Source: JAFECT01 sp035551675
GTDB taxonomy: Bacteria; Pseudomonadota; Alphaproteobacteria; Caulobacterales; Caulobacteraceae
Assembly (NCBI GenBank): GCA_035551675.1
Contig: DASZMV010000030.1
Coordinates: 7,554-71,553, forward strand
Reading direction: 5' to 3'
DNA length: 64,000 nucleotides
The stretch's first letter is position 1. Every line of letters starts with the position of its first letter. The notes beneath the pieces were generated by a model, which made no database searches, was not told the origin of the DNA, and saw only the letters and a program-made list of their open reading frames with translations. This document shows positions 48,978 through 57,956 of the stretch, piece by piece. The position numbers and the translations under genes were made by a program.

Positions 48978-49112
48978 GGCGCGCAGCGCAAATTTAGATA
49001 GAGCACGCAGAGGAAGATTGAGCGCTCGGCGCGCTTCATCCACCGCCGGCTCTGCGCTTCTCTGCGGTCTCTACTAAAAATGGCGCCTACGGCGCGGTCT
49101 GCGCCGCCGTCA
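48978..49112. repeat. Repeat family B (copy 3)
   Basis: GCGCAGCGCAAATTTAGATA, GAGCACGCAGAGGAAGATTG, then CTCTGCGCTTCTCTGCGGTC and GGCGCCTACGGCGCGGTCTG match copies 1 and 2 in order and direction. It occupies most of the gap between the convergent DUF1232 and oxygenase genes. Confidence 0.8.
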
Positions 49113-49126
49113 CAATCCAGAGCCTG

Positions 49127-49882
49127 CTATTCCGTCGGTCGAGCCCGCACCCAACCCGTCACTGACAACCGCTCCCCCTGCGCGAACGGCGCCACGTACG
49201 ACACCGCGTGCGCGCGCGGCACCGAGAAGAGGTTCAGCGCGTTGAACGCCGGCGTGAAGCCCGCTTCGACGTTGCCGCTTTCGTCGTAGAACTGCAGCAG
49301 GCCCCCCCAGTCGGGGCGCCAGCGGCGGGTGAAGTTCAGCACATAGGCGCACAGGCGATGACGTCCCGCCGACGTATCGTCGTGCGTCGTTAGAAAATGC
49401 CCCGGCCGATAGCGCGTGGCCTGCGCGTCGCTGAACGCGGCGCGCTCGTCGCCGGTCAGCTCGCGCACGAAGCCGAGAAACGCCTCTCCGTTCAGAAAGT
49501 CATACAGGTCTTCGACCGCCCCGCCTTCACGCATGCCGTGATCGACGAAGAAGCTGACGCGCCAGGTCTCGTACAGGTACTGCATCCTCTCGAGCGACCC
49601 GTCAGCGGTGATCGCTTCGATGCGCGCGCGCTCCGCGGGATCGAGCTCCGCCAGCCGGTCGAGCGGCATCTCGAACACCTCGCCCGCGGCGTTGGCGGTC
49701 AGGCTCCAGACGGTGCGCGTCTCCAGCGCCCGGGCGATACGTTCCGCGCACGGCGGCGCCAGCACATTGGCAATATGCAGACGCCCGTCCCGCGCCCAGA
49801 CCTGCTTCAGGGCGTCGAGATCCAGGTCGGGCGACAGCGCTATGCCGCCGACGTCGTCCTCCACGGTGGCAGGCTCGGTCAT
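49127..49882 (-). CDS. 2-oxoglutarate/Fe(II) oxygenase, prolyl-hydroxylase type (paralogue 1)
   Basis: A 251-residue enzyme with the double-stranded beta-helix motif H167-D-D169 (LTTHDDTSAGRHR), a distal His 225 (VPRAHAVSYV) and the 2-oxoglutarate Arg 238 (GERLSVTGW). Substrate unknown; prolyl or other protein residue hydroxylation is the family norm. The C-terminal 60 residues are nearly the same as in the enzyme at 51091. The stop lies 15 bases from a family B repeat. Confidence 0.85.
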   Translation of the reverse strand: MTEPATVEDDVGGIALSPDLDLDALKQVWARDGRLHIANVLAPPCAERIARALETRTVWSLTANAAGEVFEMPLDRLAELDPAERARIEAITADGSLERMQYLYETWRVSFFVDHGMREGGAVEDLYDFLNGEAFLGFVRELTGDERAAFSDAQATRYRPGHFLTTHDDTSAGRHRLCAYVLNFTRRWRPDWGGLLQFYDESGNVEAGFTPAFNALNLFSVPRAHAVSYVAPFAQGERLSVTGWVRARPTE

Positions 49883-49981
49883 GCGGCGTTTGTGCGCTCC
49901 CGTGGACTTAAACGCCAGAGGCCGGCCCTTCCTCCGGCCGCAACCTCCGGCTAAAAGCGCGCGTCAGTTCAAGAGGTCCCC

Positions 49982-50860
49982 ATGACCAAGTTCGCCCTCG
50001 CGCTCCACGGCGGCGCCGGCGCCCGCAGAAGCCGCGACTACAGTCGCGAGGTTCCGCATATGAAGGGCCTGGTGGAGGCCGCGCGCGACCGTCTGAAGGG
50101 CGGCGCCTCAGCGCTCGACGTGGTGGTCGAGGTGATCCAGGGGCTCGAGGAATCGGGTCTCTACGTCGCCGGCCGCGGCGCCTCGCCCAACCTCGGCGGA
50201 ACCTACGAACTCGACGCCAGCCTGATGAACGGCCCCGACCGCCAGGCCGGCGCGGTGGCCGCGCTGCAGGGCTTCCGCAGCCCGATCGCTGTCGCGCGCC
50301 TGGTCATGGAAAGAACGCCCCACGTCATGCTGGTGGGCGAAGGCGCCGCGGAGTTCGCGCGCGCGCAGGACGCCGACGCCATCGACGATCCCGCGGCGTG
50401 GTTCACCCACGCGGCCTCGGGCGACGCCAACTTCGCGCCCAATGTCGCGTCGGGTCTGGCGCACGGCACGGTCGGCTGCGTCGTGCTCGATGGCGAAGGC
50501 CGCTTGGCGGCCGGCACCTCGACCGCGGGCGTGTTCAACAAGATGCCCGGCCGCGTCGGCGACGCGCCGATCATCGCCGCGGGCACCTGGGCCGACGACC
50601 GCGTCGCCGCCTCGGGCACCGGCCAGGGCGAGTATTTCATGCGCACCGCCGCCTGCGCTCAGATCTCCTGGCGCATGCGCATGGGCGCGACCCTGACCGA
50701 CGCCACCGCCGCGGTGCTGAACGACATCGCCAGCCTCGGCGGCGAAGGCGGCGTCATCGCGCTGGACAAAGACGGCAACCTCTCCTGCCCCTTCAACTCC
50801 GAGGGCATGAAACGCGCGACGCTGAGTGTCGACGGTGAGATCAGCTCGGAGGTTTTTTAG
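49982..50860 (+). CDS. Isoaspartyl peptidase / L-asparaginase (Ntn hydrolase)
   Basis: A 292-residue precursor of the plant-type asparaginase family. ALHGGAGARR at the N-terminus and the autocleavage nucleophile Thr in HGTVGCVVLD near residue 160 are diagnostic, as is GRVGDAPIIAAGTWAD. After self-cleavage it hydrolyses isoAsp dipeptides or asparagine. It sits between the two oxygenase paralogues, divergent from the first. The TAG stop is 1 base from a type C repeat arm. Confidence 0.92.
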   Translation: MTKFALALHGGAGARRSRDYSREVPHMKGLVEAARDRLKGGASALDVVVEVIQGLEESGLYVAGRGASPNLGGTYELDASLMNGPDRQAGAVAALQGFRSPIAVARLVMERTPHVMLVGEGAAEFARAQDADAIDDPAAWFTHAASGDANFAPNVASGLAHGTVGCVVLDGEGRLAAGTSTAGVFNKMPGRVGDAPIIAAGTWADDRVAASGTGQGEYFMRTAACAQISWRMRMGATLTDATAAVLNDIASLGGEGGVIALDKDGNLSCPFNSEGMKRATLSVDGEISSEVF

Positions 50861-50861
50861 G

Positions 50862-51082
50862 AGAGAGTCCACGGACCCACACGGACCCACACGGAAAGAA
50901 CAAGGCGTCGCGTTTCAGGGCGAGCCTGCGGCGCGAAGCGCCCATCGACTGAAAGCGCCTTCGGCGCAAGCTGATTTATTGTTCGTGTGGTTCTTGTGAT
51001 TCGTGGACACTTGCGCCGACCACAGCCGCAGCGCTTTGAGATTGGCGATCCGTGTGTGTCCGTGTGGGTCCGTGGACTCTCT
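50862..51082. repeat. Inverted repeat, family C (copy 3)
   Basis: Arms 50862-50895 and 51049-51082 are 34 bases long with one mismatch (AGAGAGTCCACGGACCCACA... and complement), 153 bases apart, each with two GGACCCACAC repeats. Inside lies a second C-type strand, TTGTTCGTGTGGTTCTTGTG (50982-51001). It joins the convergent ends of the peptidase and second oxygenase genes. Confidence 0.88.
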
Positions 51083-51090
51083 TTTTTTCT

Positions 51091-51822
51091 TTACTTCCGC
51101 ACCCACCCCGTCACCGACAGCCGCTCCCCGCCCGCGAAGGGCGCAACGATGGACACCGCGTGCGCCTGTGGCACGCGGAAGATGTTCAACGCGTTGAACG
51201 CCGGGGTGTAGCCCTCGGCCACGTGGCCATCGGCGTCGATGAACTGCAAGATGCCACCCCAGTCCACGCGCCAGCGCGGCGTCAGGTTCAGCACGAAGGC
51301 GATCAGGCGGTCGCCGTCGTCGGCCTTGTCGTCGTGCATCTCGCAGAACTGGCCGGCGCGATAACGCGTGCAGGTCGCGTCGCTCCAGGTCCCGCGCACG
51401 CCGGTGATCTGCGCGATGAAGTCAAGGTAGGCGCTGCTGTTCAACAGCGCATGGATGGCGTTCAAAGTCGGGTCGTCGGTCTCGGACACGCGACCCTTGC
51501 GCGTGATGTTGACCACGTCGTAGGCGAGCTGAAAGCCGTCGCGGGCCTCGGCCATGATGTCCTGCATCATCTGCTGGTGCGCCTCGCGCGGCATGCGGCG
51601 CGACTGCTCGGCGGTGAGCTCCAGGTGCTTGTTGCCGCGGTTGATCACGAAGCTCCAGTCGCGCTCGGCCGCCAGCCGCGCATGCAGGCGCTGGGCGCCG
51701 TCGCCCGCCAGAAAGTCCGGGATATGTAGGCGTCCATGCCGCGCGAACACCGCGCGCATCTGGTCGAGATCGTGCGACGGGTCGATCTGGAAAGGTTCGA
51801 TGCTCTCGGCGGCCGTGCTCAT
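51091..51822 (-). CDS. 2-oxoglutarate/Fe(II) oxygenase, prolyl-hydroxylase type (paralogue 2)
   Basis: A 243-residue enzyme with H163-D-D165 (CEMHDDKADDGDR), distal His in VPQAHAVSIV and Arg in GERLSVTGW. It is homologous to the gene at 49127; the N-terminal half differs, while the C-terminal 60 residues are almost identical. An ATG four codons upstream (51834) is an alternative start; neither has a strong ribosome-binding site. Confidence 0.85.
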   Translation of the reverse strand: MSTAAESIEPFQIDPSHDLDQMRAVFARHGRLHIPDFLAGDGAQRLHARLAAERDWSFVINRGNKHLELTAEQSRRMPREAHQQMMQDIMAEARDGFQLAYDVVNITRKGRVSETDDPTLNAIHALLNSSAYLDFIAQITGVRGTWSDATCTRYRAGQFCEMHDDKADDGDRLIAFVLNLTPRWRVDWGGILQFIDADGHVAEGYTPAFNALNIFRVPQAHAVSIVAPFAGGERLSVTGWVRK

Positions 51823-51855
51823 GGCGCCCAGCATGCCAAAGCCGGCTTGCGCCCG

Positions 51856-52131
51856 CTAGCGCGTCATCACTGCCCCGACCACCAGGGTCAGAGGCACGGC
51901 CAGAAGGCAGGCGCCCAGCGCGATCAGGGGAATGGCGCGCGCCGCGTTGACCCGCGAGCCGCCGAGGCCCGCCATGGCCCCCACGATACAAAGCGCCCCA
52001 AGCGCGAAGGCGCCCAGGCAGATCTCGTTCCACGGCCTCAGGCTCGCCGAGGTCGCGTCGTAGATCAGGTACGCTGGTACGATGAGGACCCCGAGCGCTA
52101 CAACGTTCAGGCCCAAAAGCGACAGCCGCAT
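51856..52131 (-). CDS. Small membrane protein of unknown function
   Basis: A 91-residue hydrophobic protein with about three membrane segments (LSLLGLNVVALGVLIVPAYL, EICLGAFALGALCIVGAMAG and IPLIALGACLLAVPLTLVVG). No family is recognised. The ATG at 52131 is preceded by GGGGAGG at good spacing. It precedes the oxygenase paralogue by 33 bp. Confidence 0.55.
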   Translation of the reverse strand: MRLSLLGLNVVALGVLIVPAYLIYDATSASLRPWNEICLGAFALGALCIVGAMAGLGGSRVNAARAIPLIALGACLLAVPLTLVVGAVMTR

Positions 52132-52253
52132 CCCAGCCTCCCCGGCGCGACCCAAGCGCGGCCATTAAAAGGCCCCAGCGGTTAGCGCCGTCTTAATCCC
52201 GACCGTCCGAGGTGCTATATCCGGGCTCCTCCCGCCCTGACCAAGGACCGACC

Positions 52254-53405
52254 GTGGCCGCCAGCCTCGACCTCAAACGCGCGTCACAGCTGCCGAAAGG
52301 GCCGCCCAACCTGGCGGGCCTGACGCGCGCTCAGCTCAAGGAAGCCCTGGCGGAAAGCGGGGTGGTCGACCCCGCCAAGGCCAAGATGCGCGCCAACCAG
52401 GTCTGGCGCTGGATGCACAATCGCGGCGTCACCGACTTCGACGCCATGAGCGACGTGGCCAAGGAGACCCGCGCGGCCCTGTCCGACGTGTTCACCATAA
52501 GACGTCCCGAGGTGGTCGAGCGCCAGGTCAGCCAGGACGGCACGCGCAAGTGGCTGCTCCGCTTCGCGCCGGGCGTCGAGGCCGAGATGGTCTACATCCC
52601 CGACGTCGGCCGGGTCGGCGCGCTCTGCGTCTCCAGCCAGGTCGGCTGCACGCTGAACTGCACCTTCTGCCACACCGGCACCCAGGCGCTGGTGCGCAAC
52701 CTCACCGCCGCGGAGATCGTGGGTCAGGTGCAGGTGGCCAAGGACGACCTGAACGAATGGGACATGGAGGCGGGCGAGCGCCTGCTGTCCAACATCGTGT
52801 TCATGGGCATGGGCGAGCCGCTGTACAATCTCGACAACGTCGCCGACGCCATCGAGGTGATCTCCGACAACGAGGGCATCGCGCTCTCGCGCCGGCGCAT
52901 CACGGTGTCGACCTCCGGCGTCGTGCCGGAAATCCCGCGCCTGGGCGAACGCACCAACGCCATGCTGGCGATCTCGCTGCACGCCGCCAACGACGACCTG
53001 CGCGACACCCTGGTGCCCTTGAACAAGAAGTACCCGATCAAGGAGCTGATGACCGCGATCCGCGCCTATCCGGGCTTGTCGAACGCGCGGCGCGTCACCT
53101 TCGAATACGTCATGCTGAAGGGCGTCAACGACACGCCCGCCGACGCGCGCGCCCTGGTGCAGGTGCTCAAGGGCGTGCCGGCCAAGATCAACCTGATCCC
53201 GTTCAATCCCTGGCCGGGGACCCAGTACGAATGCTCGGACTGGCGCACCATCGAGGCCTTCGCGGCGGTCATCAACAAGGCCGGCTACGCCAGCCCCATC
53301 CGCACCCCGCGCGGCCGCGACATCCTCGCCGCCTGCGGCCAGCTCAAGTCCGAAAGCGAAAAAATCCGCGCCAGCGCTTTAAGAGCCATGGCGGACGGCG
53401 CCTGA
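52254..53405 (+). CDS. rlmN: Dual-specificity RNA methyltransferase RlmN
   Basis: A 383-residue radical-SAM enzyme that methylates A2503 of 23S rRNA and A37 of some tRNAs at C2. The 4Fe-4S cluster motif CTLNCTFC, the family's FMGMGEPLYNLDNV, RITVSTSGVVPEIPRL and the C-terminal AACGQL with the methyl-carrying Cys are all present. A GTG start at 52254 with AAGGA upstream is chosen. A TTAG-N7-TTAA sequence 58 bases upstream resembles a CtrA box. Confidence 0.97.
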   Translation: MAASLDLKRASQLPKGPPNLAGLTRAQLKEALAESGVVDPAKAKMRANQVWRWMHNRGVTDFDAMSDVAKETRAALSDVFTIRRPEVVERQVSQDGTRKWLLRFAPGVEAEMVYIPDVGRVGALCVSSQVGCTLNCTFCHTGTQALVRNLTAAEIVGQVQVAKDDLNEWDMEAGERLLSNIVFMGMGEPLYNLDNVADAIEVISDNEGIALSRRRITVSTSGVVPEIPRLGERTNAMLAISLHAANDDLRDTLVPLNKKYPIKELMTAIRAYPGLSNARRVTFEYVMLKGVNDTPADARALVQVLKGVPAKINLIPFNPWPGTQYECSDWRTIEAFAAVINKAGYASPIRTPRGRDILAACGQLKSESEKIRASALRAMADGA

Positions 53406-53426
53406 AGTCGGCGTCGGCGCTCAGCA

Positions 53427-53560
53427 ACACGGAGAAAGAGGAGAAGCGGGAGCTGTCGCGTGACCAGCGCCAAGCCTTCGCGCCGAAGGCGCCATCAATC
53501 AGTAGGGCCCGCTACGCGGGCGAATGACGCCCTCCTCTTTCTCCCCTTTCTTCGTGACTT
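53427..53560. repeat. Inverted repeat, family D (copy 1)
   Basis: Left strand ACACGGAGAAAGAGGAGAAG begins at 53428, and the right strand CCTCCTCTTTCTCCCCTTTC at 53531-53550 is its imperfect complement; the inner 12 bases GAGAAAGAGGAG match exactly. It lies between rlmN and the DUF350 gene; the rest of the 280 bp gap (to 53685) shows nothing recognisable. Copy 2 is at 57957. Confidence 0.75.
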
Positions 53561-53685
53561 CCAAGGCGCCGACCTTGGCCCGGCCCCTGCCGTCGGACCC
53601 CATACCCTCCCTCTCGCGCGAGACCGCTTGCCAAGCCCCGCGCTCTGACCCCTAAACTCGGACCCTCCAGTCCCCGGGTCCGGTC

Positions 53686-54132
53686 ATGAACTCCGACTCC
53701 CTGCACGACGTCTTCAACAGCCCCGACGTGGCGGCCTTTTTCGCCGGCTTTCCCCTGGTGCTGCTGCACGCGGCGATCACCTTGGTGATCCTGCTCCTGG
53801 CCTCGGTGCTCTACGCCCTGACCACTCCCTACAAGGAGATTACCGCCATCCGCGACGGCAACGGCGCCGCGGCTGTGTCCTTCGGGGGCGTGATCGTGGG
53901 CCTGGCCATTCCCCTGGCCCTGGCGCTCAACGCGGCCAACACCACGCGCGAGCTCGCCATCTGGGGCGCCGCGACCGCGGTGGTGCAGCTCCTGGTCTTC
54001 CGCCTCACCGACTTCGTGCTGATGGGCCTGCCGTCGCGTGTCTACAACGACGGCGAGGTGCCCGCCGCGGTGCTGCTGGTCGCCGCCAAACTCGCCGGCG
54101 CCTTCATCATCGCCGCCGCGGTCGCAAGCTGA
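53686..54132 (+). CDS. DUF350 membrane protein
   Basis: A 148-residue protein with four membrane segments (VLLHAAITLVILLLASVLY, FGGVIVGLAIPLALALNAA, ELAIWGAATAVVQLLVF, AAVLLVAAKLAGAFIIAAA). DUF350 proteins are of unknown function, often linked to membrane stress or cell envelope genes. The next gene starts 7 bp after its stop, so the two are cotranscribed. Confidence 0.85.
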   Translation: MNSDSLHDVFNSPDVAAFFAGFPLVLLHAAITLVILLLASVLYALTTPYKEITAIRDGNGAAAVSFGGVIVGLAIPLALALNAANTTRELAIWGAATAVVQLLVFRLTDFVLMGLPSRVYNDGEVPAAVLLVAAKLAGAFIIAAAVAS

Positions 54133-54139
54133 GCAAGCG

Positions 54140-54964
54140 ATGAGCTTCGCCAAGTTTCCCGATTGGCTGATCTATCTGACGGTGGTCGCGAGCATCTGCG
54201 CCGTCGCCCTGGTGCGCAGGGACGCGGACCCCGCGCCGCCGGCGCCGCCGCAAGTCGACGCCCGCGAAGGCGACCTCGTGGGACCCAGCGCCGCGATCGA
54301 TCAGCTCTCGCTCGTGCAGGCGCCGTCGGGGCCTTTGCAGCCCGTGCGCGGCACCGCCTTCGCGGTCGCAAGCCCCGGCCAGTGGTTGACCGCGCGGCAC
54401 GGGCTGAAGGACTGCCGCAAGGCCGCCGTCCTGATGTCGAGCGACCTGGCCATGCCGGCGGCGATCAAGGCGCTGCCCGGCGGTGACCTCGCGCTGTTGA
54501 CGACGCAAGGCGGTCCGGCGGGTCTGCCGGTCACGGCGCGTGCGCCGCTCGACGGTGAGAGAGCCTACGTCCCCGGCTATCCGCAGGGCCGCCCCGGCGA
54601 GGTCGCGCTCCGTTACCTCGGGACCGACACCTTGAAGGTGCGCGGTCTGGGAACTCAGACCGTGCTCGCCTGGGCCGAGATCGGCCGCACCCGGGAGCTG
54701 GGCGAACAGTTGAAGGGCGTCGCGGGCGCGCCGGTGCTGGACGCGCACGGTCGCGTGCTTGGCGTGGTGTTGGGCGCGCGTCCGCGCCGCGGCCGCATCT
54801 TCACCACCTCGATCCGAACGCTCGCGACGGCGTCGAGACATCTGACCCCCGCGACCGACCAGCCCGAAGACGATCTGGTCACCCCCGAGAACTACGGCCG
54901 CGTCGCCGACACCTTGCGCCGCGATACGCGCGTCGCGGAAGTGCGCTGTCTGAGCTTCGATTAG
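54140..54964 (+). CDS. Trypsin-like serine protease homologue lacking the catalytic serine
   Basis: A 274-residue protein with an uncleaved N-terminal anchor (PDWLIYLTVVASICAVALV) and a periplasmic trypsin-like fold. His 87 (LTARHGL) and Asp 116 (GGDLALLTT) of the triad are in place, but the Ser position reads GVAGAPVLD (Ala 195) where GxSGxP is expected. A protease-fold binding or regulatory protein is the likely role. It is the second gene of a pair with DUF350. Confidence 0.75.
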   Translation: MSFAKFPDWLIYLTVVASICAVALVRRDADPAPPAPPQVDAREGDLVGPSAAIDQLSLVQAPSGPLQPVRGTAFAVASPGQWLTARHGLKDCRKAAVLMSSDLAMPAAIKALPGGDLALLTTQGGPAGLPVTARAPLDGERAYVPGYPQGRPGEVALRYLGTDTLKVRGLGTQTVLAWAEIGRTRELGEQLKGVAGAPVLDAHGRVLGVVLGARPRRGRIFTTSIRTLATASRHLTPATDQPEDDLVTPENYGRVADTLRRDTRVAEVRCLSFD

Positions 54965-54982
54965 CGGATCGCATCTCTCATT

Positions 54983-55015
54983 CCGCCCATCCCCGCGAAA
55001 GCGGGGACCCAGCGG
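54983..55015. terminator. Hairpin between convergent genes (TCATCCCCGCG-type repeat)
   Basis: CCCCGC-gaaa-GCGGGG forms the core, with CCGC...GCGG outside. Lies 19 bases after the protease-homologue stop and 12 bases before the convergent M16 gene stop. Similar to the hairpin at 32159, and possibly a REP-type unit used as a terminator. Confidence 0.65.
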
Positions 55016-55026
55016 AGGGGTGGGTG

Positions 55027-57864
55027 TTATGATCCGCCCTTTCTGAGCGACGCGTTGTTCAGGTCCACATCCGCAGCCGGGATCACCTCCACGCCGGGGT
55101 GCTCCGCCTTCAGCGCCTTCAGGAACACGCTGGCGTCGCCGACCACCACGATCTGCGCCTGGGCGGGATCGAACAGCTCGGCGCCGATCGCTTGCACCTG
55201 TTGCGGCGTCACCGCCTTGACGTGGTCGGCGTAGCGGCCGATCTCGTCCAGGTTCACGTTGTAGAGGGTGAAGCGGCTGAGCAGATTGGCCGTGTCCTCG
55301 GTGGTCTCCACCGTGCGATCGAAGCCGCCGACGATCGAGGCTTTGCGCGCCGCCAGCTCCGCATCGCCGGGCGCCGTGGTTCCGAGCTTCTTCATCTCGT
55401 TCACGATCAGGTCGACGACCTGCACCGCCGACTCGTTCTTGGTCGAGGTCGAGGCGATGAACGGCCCGGGCGCGCGACGGAAATCGATGCGGCCGCTGGC
55501 GCCGTAGCTCAGGCCGCGCTTGATCCGAATCTCTTCGTTCAGACGTCCCGAATAGCCGCCGCCCAGCACGGTCGCGGCCACCAACGCGGGATAGAAGCGC
55601 GGATCGTCGCGCGAAATGGCGACGCGGCTCACGATCACCGCCGCCTGGCCCGCGTGGGGAAGGTCGACCACCACGATGCGCGGCGGGGGCGTGGCGCCGA
55701 CCGGCGCGGGCGCGGCGGGTTTGGCGCCGGAGGCCGGCTTCCAGTCGCCGAACAGGTGTTCCGCCAAGGCAAAGCCCTGCTCCGGCGTGACATCGCCCGC
55801 CAGCACCAGTGTCGCTTCGTCCGGCCGCCACCACTGCGCGTGGAAGCGCGCCACGTCGTCGTGGGTGAACTTCGACACCGACGCCTGGGTCCCTGAGCTC
55901 GGCTCGCCGTAGGGCGCCGCGCCGTAGACCGCGCGGTCCGCGACCATGGCTCCGAGCTGTGAGGGATTGCCCATCGCTACCTGGATGCCGGCCAGGGTCT
56001 GCTGACGCGCGCGGTCCAGCTCCTCGGACGCGAACACGGGGTTGCGCGCCACGTCGGCGAAGACGGTCATGGCCGGGTCGAGTTCGTCGCGCTTGACGAC
56101 CAGGCTGAGTTGCGAACCGTCATAGCTCGCGCCCACGCCCAATTCGCCGCCGAGGGATTCGATCTGGCGCGCGATCTCTTCCGCCGAGCGCGAGGTCGTG
56201 CCCTTGGTCATCAGCGTCGAGGCCATCTCGGCCACGCCCGGCAGACGCTGCGGGTCGGTGGCGGCGCCCGCGTCAACGGTCATCTCCGCCGTCACCAGCG
56301 GCACGCTGTGCAGCGGCGCCACGATGACATGCATCCCGTTGGCGAGAACCTTCTCGTGGGTCTCCACCGGCCGTGCGGCGACGGGTTCGCCCGGCGCCGG
56401 CGGCTTGATGCGTTCAGCCTCCGGTGCCGCGGCGACGACGCGGATGTCCGCGGGCCGGGTCAGGGTCTGGGCCTGGATGGTCGCGGCCGGCGCAGGCGGC
56501 GTGAAGCCGGCGGGCTTATGCTCATCGCCCTGGTAGTCGACGGTCACGCGCCGGTTGTCGCCGAGATATTTCTGGGCCACGCGCTGCACGTCCGCGGCGG
56601 TCACCGCCTGCACGTCGGAGACCAGCCGGTTCACCTTCGACGCGTCGCCGTAGAGCACGACCGCGGTCTCGAGCTCGCTCGCTTGGCCCTCATCCGTCTC
56701 GCGCTGGCGCAGGGTGTCGGTGATCAGCTGGTTCTTGGCGCGCCGAAGCTCCGCGTCGCTGACCGGCTCGTTACGCAGCCGCGCCAGCTCGGCGAGGATC
56801 GCGTGCTCGCCCTCCTGCGGCGTCTTGCCCTCGGCCATCACCGCGCCGATGGCGTAGGCGCCCGGCTGCTGGCGCAGCTCCTGGAAGCTGAACGCCTCCT
56901 GCGCGATCTGCTGCTTGTAGACGAGGTCGTCGTTCAACCGCGAGCTGTCGCCCTTGCTGAGGATCGCGTCGAGCACGATCAGCGCCGGCATGTCCGGGCT
57001 CGACGCGGCGGGGAACGGATAGCTCATCAACACCGCCGGCAGCGGCGTGTTGGGTTCATAGTCGGCGATCGTGCGCGGCGCCGTCCGCATCGGCTCGGTC
57101 GCGGTGACGCGCGGGATCGCGCCGGCTGGCCTGACGATGGGGCCGAAGTACTGGTCGATCCAGGCGTTCAGCTGCGCCGGATCGAAGTCGCCGACGACCA
57201 CCAGCACCGCGTTGTCGGGGCGGTAATAGGTGGCGTGAAACGCCTGCACGTCGGCCAGGGTCGAGGAATCGAGGTTCTCGATGGAGCCGATGCCGGGCCG
57301 CCCATAGGGGCTCACGTCGAAGGACGCCTCCGCCAGATCGAGGCCGAACAGGCGCCCGTAGGGCTGGGCGAAAATGCGCTGGCGCAGCTCCTCCTTCACC
57401 ACGTCGCGTTCCGACTTGAAGTTGGCCTCGTCGACCACCAGCGAGCCCATGCGCTCGGCCTCGGCCCACAGGATGGTCTTCAGATAATTGGCGGGGACGA
57501 CCTCGTGGTACTCGGTGTAATCGTCGTTGGTCGAGGCGTTGTTGGCGCCGCCGACGTCTTCGGTGATGCGGTCGAAATATTCCGCCGGCATGTCGCGCGT
57601 CGCCTTGAACATCATGTGCTCGAACAGGTGCGCGAACCCGGACCGCCCGACCGGATCGTCCTTCGACCCGACCTGGTACCAGACCTGCACCGCGACGTTG
57701 GGCGAACGCGTGTCGTGGACGGCGTAAACCTTCAATCCGTTGGGCAGCACGCGATAATCGTAATGCACCGGCGCGACCGTAACGGGCGCGGGCTGCGCCG
57801 CGGCGGAAACCGCCAGGCCGGACAGAAGAAGCGCCGCGCAGGCGACGACGGGGGCGAGCCTCAT
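55027..57864 (-). CDS. M16 family zinc metalloprotease (two-domain, secreted)
   Basis: A 945-residue exported insulinase with signal MRLAPVVACAALLLSGLAVSAAA. The zinc site is H79-L-F-E82-H83 (HLFEHMMF), with the downstream Glu in FKSERDVVKEELRQ. The second half repeats the fold without the zinc motif, as in processing peptidases. The ATG at 57864 is preceded by AAGGAGG; the frame upstream to 58647 lies inside the neighbouring gene in another frame and is rejected. It is separated from the next M16 gene by a family D repeat. Substrate unknown. Confidence 0.92.
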   Translation of the reverse strand: MRLAPVVACAALLLSGLAVSAAAQPAPVTVAPVHYDYRVLPNGLKVYAVHDTRSPNVAVQVWYQVGSKDDPVGRSGFAHLFEHMMFKATRDMPAEYFDRITEDVGGANNASTNDDYTEYHEVVPANYLKTILWAEAERMGSLVVDEANFKSERDVVKEELRQRIFAQPYGRLFGLDLAEASFDVSPYGRPGIGSIENLDSSTLADVQAFHATYYRPDNAVLVVVGDFDPAQLNAWIDQYFGPIVRPAGAIPRVTATEPMRTAPRTIADYEPNTPLPAVLMSYPFPAASSPDMPALIVLDAILSKGDSSRLNDDLVYKQQIAQEAFSFQELRQQPGAYAIGAVMAEGKTPQEGEHAILAELARLRNEPVSDAELRRAKNQLITDTLRQRETDEGQASELETAVVLYGDASKVNRLVSDVQAVTAADVQRVAQKYLGDNRRVTVDYQGDEHKPAGFTPPAPAATIQAQTLTRPADIRVVAAAPEAERIKPPAPGEPVAARPVETHEKVLANGMHVIVAPLHSVPLVTAEMTVDAGAATDPQRLPGVAEMASTLMTKGTTSRSAEEIARQIESLGGELGVGASYDGSQLSLVVKRDELDPAMTVFADVARNPVFASEELDRARQQTLAGIQVAMGNPSQLGAMVADRAVYGAAPYGEPSSGTQASVSKFTHDDVARFHAQWWRPDEATLVLAGDVTPEQGFALAEHLFGDWKPASGAKPAAPAPVGATPPPRIVVVDLPHAGQAAVIVSRVAISRDDPRFYPALVAATVLGGGYSGRLNEEIRIKRGLSYGASGRIDFRRAPGPFIASTSTKNESAVQVVDLIVNEMKKLGTTAPGDAELAARKASIVGGFDRTVETTEDTANLLSRFTLYNVNLDEIGRYADHVKAVTPQQVQAIGAELFDPAQAQIVVVGDASVFLKALKAEHPGVEVIPAADVDLNNASLRKGGS

Positions 57865-57956
57865 GGGGCCTCCTTGGAAGGTCAGCGGATTTAGCACTTG
57901 CAGTCGGAGTGGGCCAATGGCGGACGGCGACGCTTTGCTCTGGCGTTGGCGGGGGG

